This document shows positions 9,309-19,347 of a stretch of 64,000 nt of DNA, piece by piece. The notes under the pieces are model-generated. The model was not told the DNA's origin, did not search any database, and saw only the letters and a program-made list of their open reading frames with translations. The stretch comes from an uncultured Johnsonella sp. Lineage in GTDB: Bacteria; Bacillota; Clostridia; Lachnospirales; Lachnospiraceae. Location: contig CAAFUL010000085.1 of assembly GCA_900766185.1 (NCBI GenBank), positions 176,502 through 240,501 of the forward strand, given 5' to 3'. Made by a program: the position numbers and the translations under genes. Within the stretch, counting starts at the first letter, position 1. Every line of letters starts with the position of its first letter.

Positions 9309-11951
9309 TTATATCCTGTTCTTTATCTTGTTTTGCAACTTATAAAGTACATTCAAAGCATCTATGGGGGTAAGCAGACCTAAATCTATCTCCTTTATCT
9401 CCGAAATGATATCATCATCTTTAGTAGTAGCAAAAAAAGATAACTGCGTAGCCTCAACATCATTTTGTCTTGGTATAGGTTTGTGCTTTTTATCACTTGC
9501 CAATATATTTTTGGTGTGCTTTGCAAGATCAAGGTTTGACAGCTCCTCTACAAGTTCCTTTGCCCTCTCTATTACAGGTTCGGGAACACCGGCAAGCTTA
9601 GCCACCTGTATACCGTAACTTTTATCCGCTCCGCCCTTTACTATCTTTCTTAAAAAAATTATATCGTCTCCGTTTTCCTTAACTGACACACAGTAATTAT
9701 TAACACCGGCAAGTACCCCTTCAAGCTCGGTAAGCTCATGGTAATGAGTTGCAAATAAGGTCTTTGCACCCAAAACTTTATTATTACTTATATGCTCTAC
9801 CACAGCCCAAGCTATGGAAAGTCCGTCAAAGGTAGATGTACCTCTTCCTATTTCATCCAAAATAATAAGACTTTGCTTTGTGGCATTTCTCAATATGTTG
9901 GATACTTCGGTCATTTCCACCATAAAGGTAGACTGACCGCTTGCAAGGTCATCAGAAGCACCCACTCTTGTAAAAATCCTGTCGCAAATAGCTATGTCGG
10001 CGCTTTCTGCAGGTACAAAGGATCCTATCTGTGCCATAAGCACTATGAGTGCCGTCTGCCTCATATAAGTCGACTTACCTGCCATATTGGGACCGGTGAT
10101 AATGCTCATTCTATGCTTTTGATTATCGAGGTAGGTATCATTGGCAATAAAGCTGCCCTCTCCCACGATTTTTTCTATTACCGGGTGTCTTCCGTTTTTT
10201 ATATCTATAACCCCCTTGTCATTTATCAGGGGTTTTGTAAAATTATACTTATAAGAAACATTTGCCAAAGATTGCATACTGTCAAGAGCAGCAACCGCCT
10301 TGGCAGTTTTTTGGATCCTTTTCATTTGATTTGCAACTTCTTCTCTTACCCTTACAAATATATCATATTCAAGTGAATTAAGTTTGTCCTCAGCTCCGAG
10401 TATAAGTTCCTCTATCTCCTTAAGCCTTTCAGTGGTATATCTTTCGGCATTACTTAGGGTTTGCTTTCTTATATAATGCTCAGGAACGAGATTTTTATAG
10501 GAATTGGTAACTTCTATACAGTAGCCGAATACCTTATTATATTTTATTTTTAAGGATTTGATTTTGCTGCTCTCTCTCTCGCTTTCCTCAAGCTCCAAAA
10601 GCCATTTTTTGCCTTCCGTACTTGCAAGCCTCAGCTTATCTATTTCCTCATTGTATCCGCTCTTTATTATGTTGCCTTCTTTTAATGAAAGCGGAGCATC
10701 TTCATTTATAGAAGCCTTTATTATATCATATATATCTGTTAATGAATCTAAATTTTGGTTCAGCTCTTTTAATAAATTACTGTTAAAAGAATTAAGTATA
10801 GTCTTTATAGGATCTATCATTTTAACGGAATTTGCCAGAGCTATAAGATCTTTTGTATTGGCACTTCCACTTCCCACCTTGGTCATAAGCCTTTCCAGAT
10901 CATAGATCGCATCAAGATACTCCCTAAGTTCTTCCCTGTCTACATAACGATCCAAAAGCTCCTCTACAGCTTCCTGTCTTGAAATAATTATCTCTATATT
11001 AAGCAAGGGCTGCTCAATATATGTTCTTAAAAGCCTCGCTCCCATGGCGGTCTTGGTAGTATCTAAAAGCCACAAAAGACTGCCCTTCTTTCTTTTTTCA
11101 CGCATCGTTTCAACCAACTCAAGATTTCTCTTTGAATTGGTATCTATAAGCATATATTCTCCCGGACTGTATACCTTTATGATATTGATCTGCGAACAGC
11201 TTGATTTTTGGGTATCATAAAGATACTTAAGTATCGCACCGGCAGCCAAGGTTCCGTCAACAAAGCTCTCTAAGCCAAGACTTTGAAGACTTCCCACCAA
11301 AAAATGTGTTTCTATTATCTCTTTACATTTACCGGGCGAAAAATAAGTATCGTCAACTCTCGAAATATTAATACCATAATTATGTTTTATAAGCTCAAAA
11401 TCAATACCGCTTATATCTATTGCCTGATTTGCTATGATCTCCGAAGGATAGTACTTGCTTAACTCATCATAAAGAGTACGCAGATTTTCAGCTTCGGTTA
11501 CATAAAAGTCACCGGTACTTATATCAACAGCACAGATACCGAACCTTCCGGAGTTATAGGCCAAGGCTAAAAGAAAGTGGTTTTTATCCTCTACTAAGTT
11601 GGCATCGCTTGTAAGTGTTCCTGGAGTAACTATTTTTACCACTTCTCTTTTTACCAAGCCTTTGGTAAGTTTAGGATCTTCCATCTGCTCGGCTATGGCA
11701 ACCTTATAGCCTTTTTCAACCAACCTTTGCAGATAAGAATCTACGGAATGGTAAGGCACCCCGCACATGGGTGCTCTTTCTTCCAAACCGCATTCCTTTC
11801 CGGTCAATGTGATTTCAAGCTCTTTTGACACCAATACAGCATCATCAAAGAACATTTCATAAAAATCACCTAATCTGAAAAACAAAAGGCAGTCCGAATA
11901 TTCTTCTTTTGTTGCCATATACTGTGCCATCATTGGAGATAATGCAGCCAT
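9309..11951 (-). CDS. mutS: DNA mismatch repair protein MutS
   Basis: Mismatch-sensing ATPase, 880 aa. Near the N-terminus GDFYEMF supplies the Phe-x-Glu mismatch wedge (Phe30, Glu32). The C-terminal ABC-type ATPase has Walker A GPNMAGKST, the LASGQSTFMVEM signature and Walker B DEIGRGTSTFDG. It begins three bases after the stop of miaB without a clear ribosome binding site, suggesting coupling to miaB translation, and mutL follows after 10 bases. Confidence 0.97.
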   Translation of the reverse strand: MAALSPMMAQYMATKEEYSDCLLFFRLGDFYEMFFDDAVLVSKELEITLTGKECGLEERAPMCGVPYHSVDSYLQRLVEKGYKVAIAEQMEDPKLTKGLVKREVVKIVTPGTLTSDANLVEDKNHFLLALAYNSGRFGICAVDISTGDFYVTEAENLRTLYDELSKYYPSEIIANQAIDISGIDFELIKHNYGINISRVDDTYFSPGKCKEIIETHFLVGSLQSLGLESFVDGTLAAGAILKYLYDTQKSSCSQINIIKVYSPGEYMLIDTNSKRNLELVETMREKRKKGSLLWLLDTTKTAMGARLLRTYIEQPLLNIEIIISRQEAVEELLDRYVDREELREYLDAIYDLERLMTKVGSGSANTKDLIALANSVKMIDPIKTILNSFNSNLLKELNQNLDSLTDIYDIIKASINEDAPLSLKEGNIIKSGYNEEIDKLRLASTEGKKWLLELEESERESSKIKSLKIKYNKVFGYCIEVTNSYKNLVPEHYIRKQTLSNAERYTTERLKEIEELILGAEDKLNSLEYDIFVRVREEVANQMKRIQKTAKAVAALDSMQSLANVSYKYNFTKPLINDKGVIDIKNGRHPVIEKIVGEGSFIANDTYLDNQKHRMSIITGPNMAGKSTYMRQTALIVLMAQIGSFVPAESADIAICDRIFTRVGASDDLASGQSTFMVEMTEVSNILRNATKQSLIILDEIGRGTSTFDGLSIAWAVVEHISNNKVLGAKTLFATHYHELTELEGVLAGVNNYCVSVKENGDDIIFLRKIVKGGADKSYGIQVAKLAGVPEPVIERAKELVEELSNLDLAKHTKNILASDKKHKPIPRQNDVEATQLSFFATTKDDDIISEIKEIDLGLLTPIDALNVLYKLQNKIKNRI

Positions 11952-11954
11952 TCT

Positions 11955-13373
11955 TTATATCGCATGTCCCATATAATAAAATCCCTTTGACTCATCTAAA
12001 GAGACTTTGATTATACTTCCTATCATGCTCTCCTCTCCTTTTAGATGAACTATCATATTATTACTCAGTCTTCCTGTTACATATCCTTCAAGCTGTTCAT
12101 CCTTTGTTTCTATTAATGCCTCATATACCTTGCCCACATGCCTTGCCGTATTGGCAGAGGCTATATGCTGTACTCTTTTAAGCAAGGTATCAAATCTTTG
12201 CTTCAGCTCGCTTTCACTTATATTTAACTCCATTTTAGCGGCAGGTGTACCTGAACGCTTGGAATATATAAAGGTAAATGCGGCATCATACTGTACTTTT
12301 TCTACAACATCCAGTGTGTCTAAAAAATCTTCCTCGGTTTCCCCGGGGAAACCTACTATAATATCTGTTGTAAGGCTTACATCCGGAATTTCTCTTTTTA
12401 TTTTAAAAGCCAAATCAAGATACTGTTCCTTTGTATACACCCTGTTCATCTTTTTTAAGATTTTGCTGTTTCCTGACTGTAATGGAAGGTGTATATGTCT
12501 GCAGATCTTAGGATTTTCCTTAATAAGCTGTATCAAATCATCCGAAAAGTCCTTAGGATGAGGAGTCATAAATCTAACTCTTTTAAGCCCTTCAATCTTT
12601 ACTATCTGTGCCAAAAGCTCGGTAAATGTAGTTTTCTTTTCCAATCCTCTTCCGTAAGAATTAACATTTTGACCAAGCAGCATAACTTCCACCACTCCGT
12701 CAGCCACCAAGCTTTTTATTTCAGCCACTATATCTTCCGGAAGCCTTGATCTTTCTCTGCCCCTTACATAAGGAACTATACAAAAAGTACAGAAATTATT
12801 GCAGCCGAAGGTTATATTTACTCCCGACTTAAAAGGATATACTCTCTTACTTGGCAGATTTTCAACTATCATCTTGCTCGAGTCTATAACATCCACTACC
12901 TGTTTTTTATTTTCTATTCTGTTATAAAGGATCTCCGCAAGTTTATATATATTATGAGTTCCGAAAACTATATCCACATAGCTGTAACTTTTTTTGATTT
13001 TCTCGACTTCCTCGGCTTCCTGCATCATGCAGCCGCAGAGTCCTATGAGCATATCTTTATTGTTTTTTTTGCTTCTTTTTAGCTGCCCGAGTCTGCCGTA
13101 TAGTCTTTCATTGGCATTTTCCCTTACGGTACAGGTATTAAAAAGCACAAGATCCGCCTCTTCCTCAGTTTCGCTTTCAATATAACCTATATCGGTCAAA
13201 ATTCCTGCAAGTTTCTCGGAGTCTCTTGCATTCATCTGACAGCCGAAGGTAACAACCTTATAGCTTGGCTGTCTTCCTTTTTCCATAGTTTTAATTTGTA
13301 TTATATCGTTTAGACAGGAAATAAAATATCCCTGTCTTTTTGGTTCTTCTATCGGTATTATTGTTTCTTCCAT
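11955..13373 (-). CDS. miaB: tRNA-2-methylthio-N6-dimethylallyladenosine synthase
   Basis: Radical-SAM methylthiotransferase that converts i6A37 to ms2i6A37 in tRNA. The N-terminal UPF0004 domain supplies three cluster cysteines (Cys45, Cys81, Cys115), and the radical-SAM motif CNNFCTFC has Cys191, Cys195 and Cys198. A TRAM domain (about 410-470) ends the protein. The roughly 35-residue extension before the UPF0004 domain is common in clostridial MiaB. It heads the miaB-mutS-mutL-miaA run, so both steps of one tRNA modification lie in the same transcript region. Confidence 0.96.
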   Translation of the reverse strand: MEETIIPIEEPKRQGYFISCLNDIIQIKTMEKGRQPSYKVVTFGCQMNARDSEKLAGILTDIGYIESETEEEADLVLFNTCTVRENANERLYGRLGQLKRSKKNNKDMLIGLCGCMMQEAEEVEKIKKSYSYVDIVFGTHNIYKLAEILYNRIENKKQVVDVIDSSKMIVENLPSKRVYPFKSGVNITFGCNNFCTFCIVPYVRGRERSRLPEDIVAEIKSLVADGVVEVMLLGQNVNSYGRGLEKKTTFTELLAQIVKIEGLKRVRFMTPHPKDFSDDLIQLIKENPKICRHIHLPLQSGNSKILKKMNRVYTKEQYLDLAFKIKREIPDVSLTTDIIVGFPGETEEDFLDTLDVVEKVQYDAAFTFIYSKRSGTPAAKMELNISESELKQRFDTLLKRVQHIASANTARHVGKVYEALIETKDEQLEGYVTGRLSNNMIVHLKGEESMIGSIIKVSLDESKGFYYMGHAI

Positions 13374-13392
13374 CTTCTAAATACTTTCTATA

Positions 13393-13968
13393 TTAATTAG
13401 TTATAATCTTATGCATAGGCACATCATATATATCAGTAATAAGCTCATCGGTCAGCTGTTCTTTAAAAGCAATGCCTAAAAGTATGCTGTCAAACCTTCT
13501 TTTTTCAAAATACCTATCATAATAGCCTCTGCCATATCCCATTCTGTAACAGGATTTTGAAAATGCCACTCCGGGTACAAGTACCAAAGGATTTTTCACA
13601 TCACAGAGTTTACAGTCTTTCTTAGGCTCTGTTACTCCAAAATGCCCCGGCTCAAAGTTATCATACGAGTTTGCAAAATAAAACTTCATAGTTCTTGACT
13701 CTATTTTAGGAAAGGCTGTATATATACTTACGCCATTGTGACCTAAATTATTCTCCCATATACCGTCAAACACTTTAACTAATGATACTTCATTCCCCAG
13801 AGGCATATATCCGTAGATATAAAGCTCTTTGGGATCGTATTTTTTTATATAAGTATCTATATACTGTATTACAGACTCACTTATACTATTACTTGCCTCA
13901 TTAACATAATTTTTATCCAAATTATTCCTTAAGGTGATATATTTTTTTCTAAATTCACTCTTATTCAT
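13393..13968 (-). CDS. 5-formyltetrahydrofolate cyclo-ligase
   Basis: MTHFS/YgfA family, 191 aa. It converts 5-formyl-THF to 5,10-methenyl-THF using ATP, recycling folate for one-carbon metabolism. The N-terminal FRKKYITLRNNL helix, the nucleotide-loop region PLVLVPGVAFSK, and the RMGYGRGYYDRYF motif are characteristic. It overlaps the upstream DUF896 gene by eight bases. Confidence 0.92.
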   Translation of the reverse strand: MNKSEFRKKYITLRNNLDKNYVNEASNSISESVIQYIDTYIKKYDPKELYIYGYMPLGNEVSLVKVFDGIWENNLGHNGVSIYTAFPKIESRTMKFYFANSYDNFEPGHFGVTEPKKDCKLCDVKNPLVLVPGVAFSKSCYRMGYGRGYYDRYFEKRRFDSILLGIAFKEQLTDELITDIYDVPMHKIITN

Positions 13969-14182
13969 CTTTCACACCGCCAAATTTTTTCCCAAGGTCG
14001 GTAATACTTCCGTCTTCCTCAATTATAGATATGTTGTTAAGCTCTGCTCTTAAGTTCTTTTTTATTACATTAATATATTCCCTGCGAAGTTTTTGCTGTT
14101 CACTTTTTTCTTCTTCTGTAAGCCCTTCTTCCTTGGACTTTTTTGCCAAGGCATTAATACGCTCTATTAACTTTTCGTCCAT
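13961..14182 (-). CDS. DUF896 family protein
   Basis: A 73-aa highly charged helical protein of the DUF896 (YnzC/YneI) family found across Firmicutes. The family core is visible as INALAKKSKEEGLTEEEKSEQ followed by LRREYINVIKKNLRAELNN. Its function is unknown; a structure from B. subtilis shows a helical hairpin. It overlaps the start of the 5-formyl-THF cyclo-ligase gene. Confidence 0.88.
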   Translation of the reverse strand: MDEKLIERINALAKKSKEEGLTEEEKSEQQKLRREYINVIKKNLRAELNNISIIEEDGSITDLGKKFGGVKDE

Positions 14183-14207
14183 AACTTCCTCCTTGATTAC
14201 ATCTTGC

Positions 14208-15812
14208 CTATGAATTTATCAAACTACTATTGTACTTCGATATTATCGCTTCTGCAACCTTTAGTCCGTCCATAGCTGCCGAACTTATACCTCCGGCATA
14301 TCCCGCACCCTCACCGCTAGGGTAGATTCCCCTTATTGAAGCCTCCAAATTCTCGTCTCTTACAATTCGTATGGGTGAGGAAGTTCTGCTTTCTATGGCG
14401 GCAAGTATTGCATCTTCTCTTGCAAAACCTTCTATCTTTTTGTCAAAAGCTGCAAATGCTTCTTTCAGCGCCGCTACTATAAAGTCCGGTAAAATCTTAT
14501 CTAAGCGAGAAAAAGTGTATTTCCCCTTAAAACAGGGCTTAGTTTCTCCAAATTCCATACTTTCTCTGCCTTTAATAAAATCTCCCAAAAGCTGCACGGG
14601 TATATATGAATTTCCTGCCTTGTAACATTTGCTTTCAAGTTCTCGTTGTAAATACATACCTGCAAGCGGGGTCTCATCCGCAAATTCCTTAGCGTCAACA
14701 GTAACTATAATAGCAGAATTGGCACTTTCACTTTTTCTGTCATGGTAGCTCATGCCGTTGATTGCAAGCCCTCCTTTTTCGGTAGAGGCATTGACTACAT
14801 ATCCTCCCGGACACATACAAAAAGAATACACCCCTCTGGCAGCACTTGACTTTGTTGTTAATTTATATGAGGCAGTCGGGAGTATATCCGCAGCTTCCTT
14901 ACCGTATTGTGATATGTTGATCATACTTTGAGGGTGCTGTACCCTAAGTCCTACCGCAAAAGATTTCGCCTCTATATTAAGCTCCTTTTTATGCAAAAGC
15001 TCAAAGGTATCCCTTGCACTGTGCCCTATGGCAAGTACCAATACCTCACAGTCCAATACATCCTTGTTGCTTAGTTTTATACTTTGCAAATGTTTATCTT
15101 TATAGTTAATATCTTCAAGCTTGGTAGAAAATCTTACTTCTCCGCCAAGTCTTATTATCTCTTCTCTTATATTTTTAATAATACCTTTAAGCAAGTCGGT
15201 ACCTATATGCGGTTTAGGATCTGTAAGTATATCCTTAGGGGCATTAAACTCAACTAAAGTTTTAAGCACTTCATTGTTCCTGCCGGACTTATCCTTTACC
15301 ATAGTATTAAGCTTTCCGTCACTGAAAGTACCGGCACCACCTTCACCGAAGGATACATTTGACTCGGTATTAAGTATATTTTCTTCCCAAAACTTATCCA
15401 CGCTAAGACTTCTTTTGTCTACATCCTCACCACGCTCTATAACTATAGGCTTGAAACCACACCTTGCAAGTGATAAAGCGGCAAAGATACCTGCCGGACC
15501 AAAACCCACCACTACAGGTCTGTGCTTTAGGTTTATACCTCCTTGCTGCGGTAAGATATAGGTACTTTCTTCATATTTTAATATATTAATACTTCCGGCA
15601 AGCTTTTTTAGAAGCTTAGTCTCTTCTTTAACCTCTACCGCCAGTGAATATACATATTTTACATCTTCTTTTTTTCTTGCATCTATTGATTTTTTTATTA
15701 CATCAAACTTAATTATATCCGTTTGCTTTACTTTTAATTCCTTAGCAACTTTTTTCAGCAAATCATCTTTGCTCTTATATATGGATATACTAAGGTTATT
15801 AACTTGTATCAT
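14208..15812 (-). CDS. FAD-dependent dehydrogenase (COG2509 type)
   Basis: A 534-aa flavoprotein with an N-terminal domain of about 85 residues, then a dinucleotide-binding GFGPAGIFAALSLARCG segment, an FGEGGAGTFSDGKL motif and a C-terminal SGEGAGYAGGISSAAMDG flavin-binding segment. Proteins of this type are widespread in Clostridia and their substrate is unknown. The first membrane-like or targeting segment is absent, so it is probably cytosolic. A 97-base gap with a MITE remnant separates it from the upstream FAD protein. Confidence 0.85.
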   Translation of the reverse strand: MIQVNNLSISIYKSKDDLLKKVAKELKVKQTDIIKFDVIKKSIDARKKEDVKYVYSLAVEVKEETKLLKKLAGSINILKYEESTYILPQQGGINLKHRPVVVGFGPAGIFAALSLARCGFKPIVIERGEDVDKRSLSVDKFWEENILNTESNVSFGEGGAGTFSDGKLNTMVKDKSGRNNEVLKTLVEFNAPKDILTDPKPHIGTDLLKGIIKNIREEIIRLGGEVRFSTKLEDINYKDKHLQSIKLSNKDVLDCEVLVLAIGHSARDTFELLHKKELNIEAKSFAVGLRVQHPQSMINISQYGKEAADILPTASYKLTTKSSAARGVYSFCMCPGGYVVNASTEKGGLAINGMSYHDRKSESANSAIIVTVDAKEFADETPLAGMYLQRELESKCYKAGNSYIPVQLLGDFIKGRESMEFGETKPCFKGKYTFSRLDKILPDFIVAALKEAFAAFDKKIEGFAREDAILAAIESRTSSPIRIVRDENLEASIRGIYPSGEGAGYAGGISSAAMDGLKVAEAIISKYNSSLINS

Positions 15813-15831
15813 AACATACCTCGTTATATTT

Positions 15832-15890
15832 GTTACAGTTTGGGCGTGTCATTAATCTTTGTCTAAAAAACTAAAAATGTTTAATTTTTG
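15832..15890 (+). repeat. Degenerate end of the 184-bp MITE
   Basis: The segment starts GTTACAGTTTGGGCG and continues through CTAAAAATGTTTAATTTTTG. It matches the first 58 bases or so of the intact MITEs at 26165 and (reverse strand) 37654, with substitutions. The other end is missing, so it is read as an old truncated copy. Confidence 0.6.
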
Positions 15891-15909
15891 TTTGTATAAT
15901 CTTTAACTT

Positions 15910-17118
15910 TTATGTGGCAGCTACTATACTCTTTGCTGCCAAATAACCGCTTGCCCATGCCCAGTGAAGGTTATAGCCTCCACAAATACCGTCTACATCA
16001 AGCACTTCTCCGGCAAAATATATGTTTTTTTGCAAACTTGACTCCATAGTATTAAGATCAATATCGCTAATAGCAACTCCACCCGTACTGACCTGTGCTC
16101 TTAAAAAGCCTGCACTTTCTTTTATCAGATATTTACAATTAGAGAGCTTAGCAGCTACTTTTTTAATATCTTGGATTTTAACAATGTCATCCGTATTAAG
16201 AGTCAACTCACTAAGCAGTTCTTCCCAAAGTTTGTTGTTAATAAGCCCATTTGCAAAATCTTTCCATTTATAATTTTTTAGTATTTTATACCTTTCGGTA
16301 AAAAAATCAAGTTTATCATTTACTAAGGGTAAAAAATCTATACCAAGCTCTACCTTTTGTCCTTTGTCCAAGGCTCTTGAAATATGCCTGCTTAATTGAA
16401 AAATAACAATTCCCGAAAGATAGTTTTTGCTAAACTGCAATTCCCCCTCTTCCATAGAGTGCAACTTATCATTTATATATAAGGCTACCCTTGACTTTAC
16501 TCTCACACCCTCGGTTTTTTTAAGTCTTTTTATTTCAAAAGGTACCACCGGACAAAGAGCAGGCAGCGGCTTTACTATATTATAACCTTGTTTTTTCAGT
16601 AAAGGATATAAGCTGTTTTTATAGTTAAGCTCCAAACCGGCAAGCCCACCGCAACTTATAAGTACCGAATCATAAATATGATCCTTATCCTTACTTTTTA
16701 ATTTAATATGTTTACCATAATCAATATTAACTATTTCACTGTCTGAAATAACCTTTACGGACAGTTCCCTGATTTTAAGCTCCAAAGCATTTAGTATAGA
16801 ACTTGCCTGCTCGGACATAGGATAGATATATGAATTTTTATTGATAGGCTCTACACCTATGCTTTTAAAAAACTCTATACATTTGTCAAAATCAAACTCT
16901 TGCAATATTTTTTTTAAGCTTTCATCCTTGCTATGATAATATTTTATATCAATATCTGCATTGGTATAATTGCATCTACCGTTACCTGTAGCTAAAAGTT
17001 TTTTGCCGGGTCTTTGATTTTTTTCATGTATGGTAACATCTATATTATTATTAAATAATTTTATATTAACAGCTGCCATCATACCGGCAGCTCCGCCCCC
17101 TATAATACCTACTCTCAT
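15910..17118 (-). CDS. HI0933-like FAD-binding flavoprotein
   Basis: A 402-aa NAD(P)/FAD-dependent oxidoreductase of the HI0933/YtfP (aminoacetone oxidase-like) family. The N-terminal Rossmann motif is GIIGGGAAGMMAAV, followed by KKLLATGNGRCNYTN, a hallmark of this family, and a C-terminal FAGEVLDVDGICGGYNLHWAWASG segment. The physiological reaction is not known. It is separated by 17 bases from the flippase gene upstream. Confidence 0.88.
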   Translation of the reverse strand: MRVGIIGGGAAGMMAAVNIKLFNNNIDVTIHEKNQRPGKKLLATGNGRCNYTNADIDIKYYHSKDESLKKILQEFDFDKCIEFFKSIGVEPINKNSYIYPMSEQASSILNALELKIRELSVKVISDSEIVNIDYGKHIKLKSKDKDHIYDSVLISCGGLAGLELNYKNSLYPLLKKQGYNIVKPLPALCPVVPFEIKRLKKTEGVRVKSRVALYINDKLHSMEEGELQFSKNYLSGIVIFQLSRHISRALDKGQKVELGIDFLPLVNDKLDFFTERYKILKNYKWKDFANGLINNKLWEELLSELTLNTDDIVKIQDIKKVAAKLSNCKYLIKESAGFLRAQVSTGGVAISDIDLNTMESSLQKNIYFAGEVLDVDGICGGYNLHWAWASGYLAAKSIVAAT

Positions 17119-17135
17119 AAAACCCCTTTTAACTC

Positions 17136-18833
17136 TTACATCAAATTTAATCTTCTAAATAATCTATATATTTTCTTTCCTTTGGGCATTGCTAAAATTT
17201 CCTTTTTCCTTATTACTCTAAATTTTACAAGAAAAAGAGGGTAGGTAATTATAGCTACTATAAAAGGTATAATAATAAAAATAATATTAGCTCGCCTGCT
17301 TATCTCATCAATATTCATCCCCAAAATAAACTGTAATCCCTTATAGCTTATATAGGTCATAACGCCCATTAATATACCCGGAATAAGTGTAATAATGTAT
17401 GAGCGTATTATATCTTCTCTATAGCCCAAGGTTTTTCTTACAGAAACAGAGTTAAGTACACACATAGATGCTCCGAATACTATATGCGCATATATAAGTG
17501 AGAAGACTCCCATCTTAAATATATAAAGGAAGGCAAATAAAGCCGCCAAATGTATTACAAGTGAAAATATTGCATTTATTAAAGGTCTTGACATACGACC
17601 GCTTCCTTGTAATATACCGTTAGTTACTGTTGAAAGTGAGAAAAATATTACAGAAAATGAACCGTATTTTATAAGCCCTATAGCTATCGGAACCATGGAA
17701 GCATCTTCCATTCTAAACAAAAGCCTTACAATAGGAGTTGCAAGTATTGAAAGACCTATACTTGACGGTACTGCAATTATCATAGAAAATTTTAGTGCCA
17801 TTCTTATCTTTCTATGTACACTCCTAATATCCCTTGCCGCCATATGCTTTGATATATTGGGTATAAGCGAAGATGACAAGGAGTTGGATATAGCTATAGG
17901 AAGGTTTGTAAGTAAAATATATGTTCCTGAATACAGTCCATACAGTCCTGCCGCTTCATCTGCTATCTTTTCGGGAGTTTTTTGTGCCAACTTTCCAAAA
18001 AACTCCATAGCCCTTGTAAAAACTCCAACATCTATAAGACTGTTTATATTGTATACAGCGGTAGCAAAAATCACAGGAAGTACTGTTAAAACTAGGTTAC
18101 GGGTAATTTTACTGTAGCTGTCAACTTTTCTTCTTCTCTCAAATCTAAGTTCCTTTCTTCTCCTCCTGCCATGAAGCATATATAAAAATAGGAAAAGCAG
18201 CAAGGCACAAGCCGCTCCTATGCCTGTACCCAAAGTTCCGCCCGCAGCACCGTAAGCAGGTACTGAGTCAGGTTTCCCTTGCTTTACGGCAAGCTCACAC
18301 AGGTAGTAAGCCGAGCCTACACTCGCCACTGCATTTGCAATCTGCTCTATGATTTGAGAAATAGCTGTAGGTACCATGTTGCCGTAAGCCTGATAGTAGC
18401 CCCTGTATACACCAAGGTAAGCCATTATCCATATTGTAGGCGCTAAAACCTTGATCGCCAGATTGCTGTACGGCATCTTGAGTACGACTTCAGCAAAATA
18501 ATCCGCACCGAAATAAGCCGCAGTTGAACCTATAAAACCTACCACGGTCGCATATATTAAAGCCAGACTGAAAATACGATGCGCATTCCTGTACTCGCCC
18601 ATACTTATCTTATAAGACATCATTTTACTTACAGCCAAAGGAAGACTGTATGAGGATACTAAAAGTATAATTTGATACATATTAAAAGCTGCCGCATAGT
18701 ATCCCTGCCCTACCTCACCTATAATGTTCAATAGCGGAACTCGATAAGCCAGGCCTATAATTCTGACCAATATTCCCGCAAAGGCAAGTAAGCTTCCCTG
18801 TATAATAAAATTATTTTTTTTACTACTCTTCAT
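17136..18833 (-). CDS. SpoVB/MurJ-like MOP-superfamily flippase
   Basis: A 565-aa polytopic membrane protein with about 14 hydrophobic segments, of the polysaccharide-export/SpoVB branch of the MVF/MOP transporters. The N-terminal GSLLAFAGILVRIIGLAYRVP and the GQGYYAAAFNMYQIILL segment are typical of SpoVB and its vegetative paralogues. Members flip lipid-linked precursors such as lipid II across the membrane. Whether this copy serves vegetative growth or spore cortex cannot be judged from sequence alone. Confidence 0.87.
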   Translation of the reverse strand: MKSSKKNNFIIQGSLLAFAGILVRIIGLAYRVPLLNIIGEVGQGYYAAAFNMYQIILLVSSYSLPLAVSKMMSYKISMGEYRNAHRIFSLALIYATVVGFIGSTAAYFGADYFAEVVLKMPYSNLAIKVLAPTIWIMAYLGVYRGYYQAYGNMVPTAISQIIEQIANAVASVGSAYYLCELAVKQGKPDSVPAYGAAGGTLGTGIGAACALLLFLFLYMLHGRRRRKELRFERRRKVDSYSKITRNLVLTVLPVIFATAVYNINSLIDVGVFTRAMEFFGKLAQKTPEKIADEAAGLYGLYSGTYILLTNLPIAISNSLSSSLIPNISKHMAARDIRSVHRKIRMALKFSMIIAVPSSIGLSILATPIVRLLFRMEDASMVPIAIGLIKYGSFSVIFFSLSTVTNGILQGSGRMSRPLINAIFSLVIHLAALFAFLYIFKMGVFSLIYAHIVFGASMCVLNSVSVRKTLGYREDIIRSYIITLIPGILMGVMTYISYKGLQFILGMNIDEISRRANIIFIIIPFIVAIITYPLFLVKFRVIRKKEILAMPKGKKIYRLFRRLNLM

Positions 18834-18857
18834 ACATCTCCTAAAGTAAAGTCCAAG

Positions 18858-19346
18858 CTATCTTTTGTAATTATTAAGCTCCAGTATTTCTTTTTGTTTG
18901 GACTCCATTATAAGTCTTTCTTCTTCTTCCATATGGTCGTAACCAAGCAAGTGAAGCATACTGTGCACAAGAAGAAAGGCAAATTCCCTTTCCTCACTAT
19001 GACCGTACTCTTTTGCCTGTGCTACCACCTTTTCTGCCGATATAACTATATCTCCAAGCAAAAGCTCTCCGCTCTCCGGATTAAATGCCGAATCGTTCAA
19101 ATTCTCAAAATCTCCGATCGTTTCATATTCGTACATAGGAAATGAAAGTACATCTGTCGCCTTATCTATATTTCTATATGTTTTATTTATCTCTTTTATT
19201 TCTATATCATCAACTACAGTTACCGAAACTTCCGCCTCATAGGGGCAGTTTTCGTAATCCAGAGTAGCCATAACCATTTGCCTTATAATATCTTCATAAG
19301 GTATTTTAAGTTCTATATCCGTTTCATAGCTTATGTCAATGGTCAT
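18858..19346 (-). CDS. ybeY: Endoribonuclease YbeY
   Basis: Zinc-dependent RNase needed for 16S rRNA 3'-end maturation and ribosome quality control. The metal motif is HSMLHLLGYDH with His128, His132 and His138, preceded by the family segment ATDVLSFPM. At 162 aa the length is normal. It starts one base after the stop of phoH, the usual phoH-ybeY pairing. Confidence 0.95.
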   Translation of the reverse strand: MTIDISYETDIELKIPYEDIIRQMVMATLDYENCPYEAEVSVTVVDDIEIKEINKTYRNIDKATDVLSFPMYEYETIGDFENLNDSAFNPESGELLLGDIVISAEKVVAQAKEYGHSEEREFAFLLVHSMLHLLGYDHMEEEERLIMESKQKEILELNNYKR

Positions 19347-19347
19347 A

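Noticed and set aside
9792..10376. A 194-aa plus-strand frame inside mutS
   Set aside because: It is antisense to a fully conserved mutS coding region and has no family resemblance.
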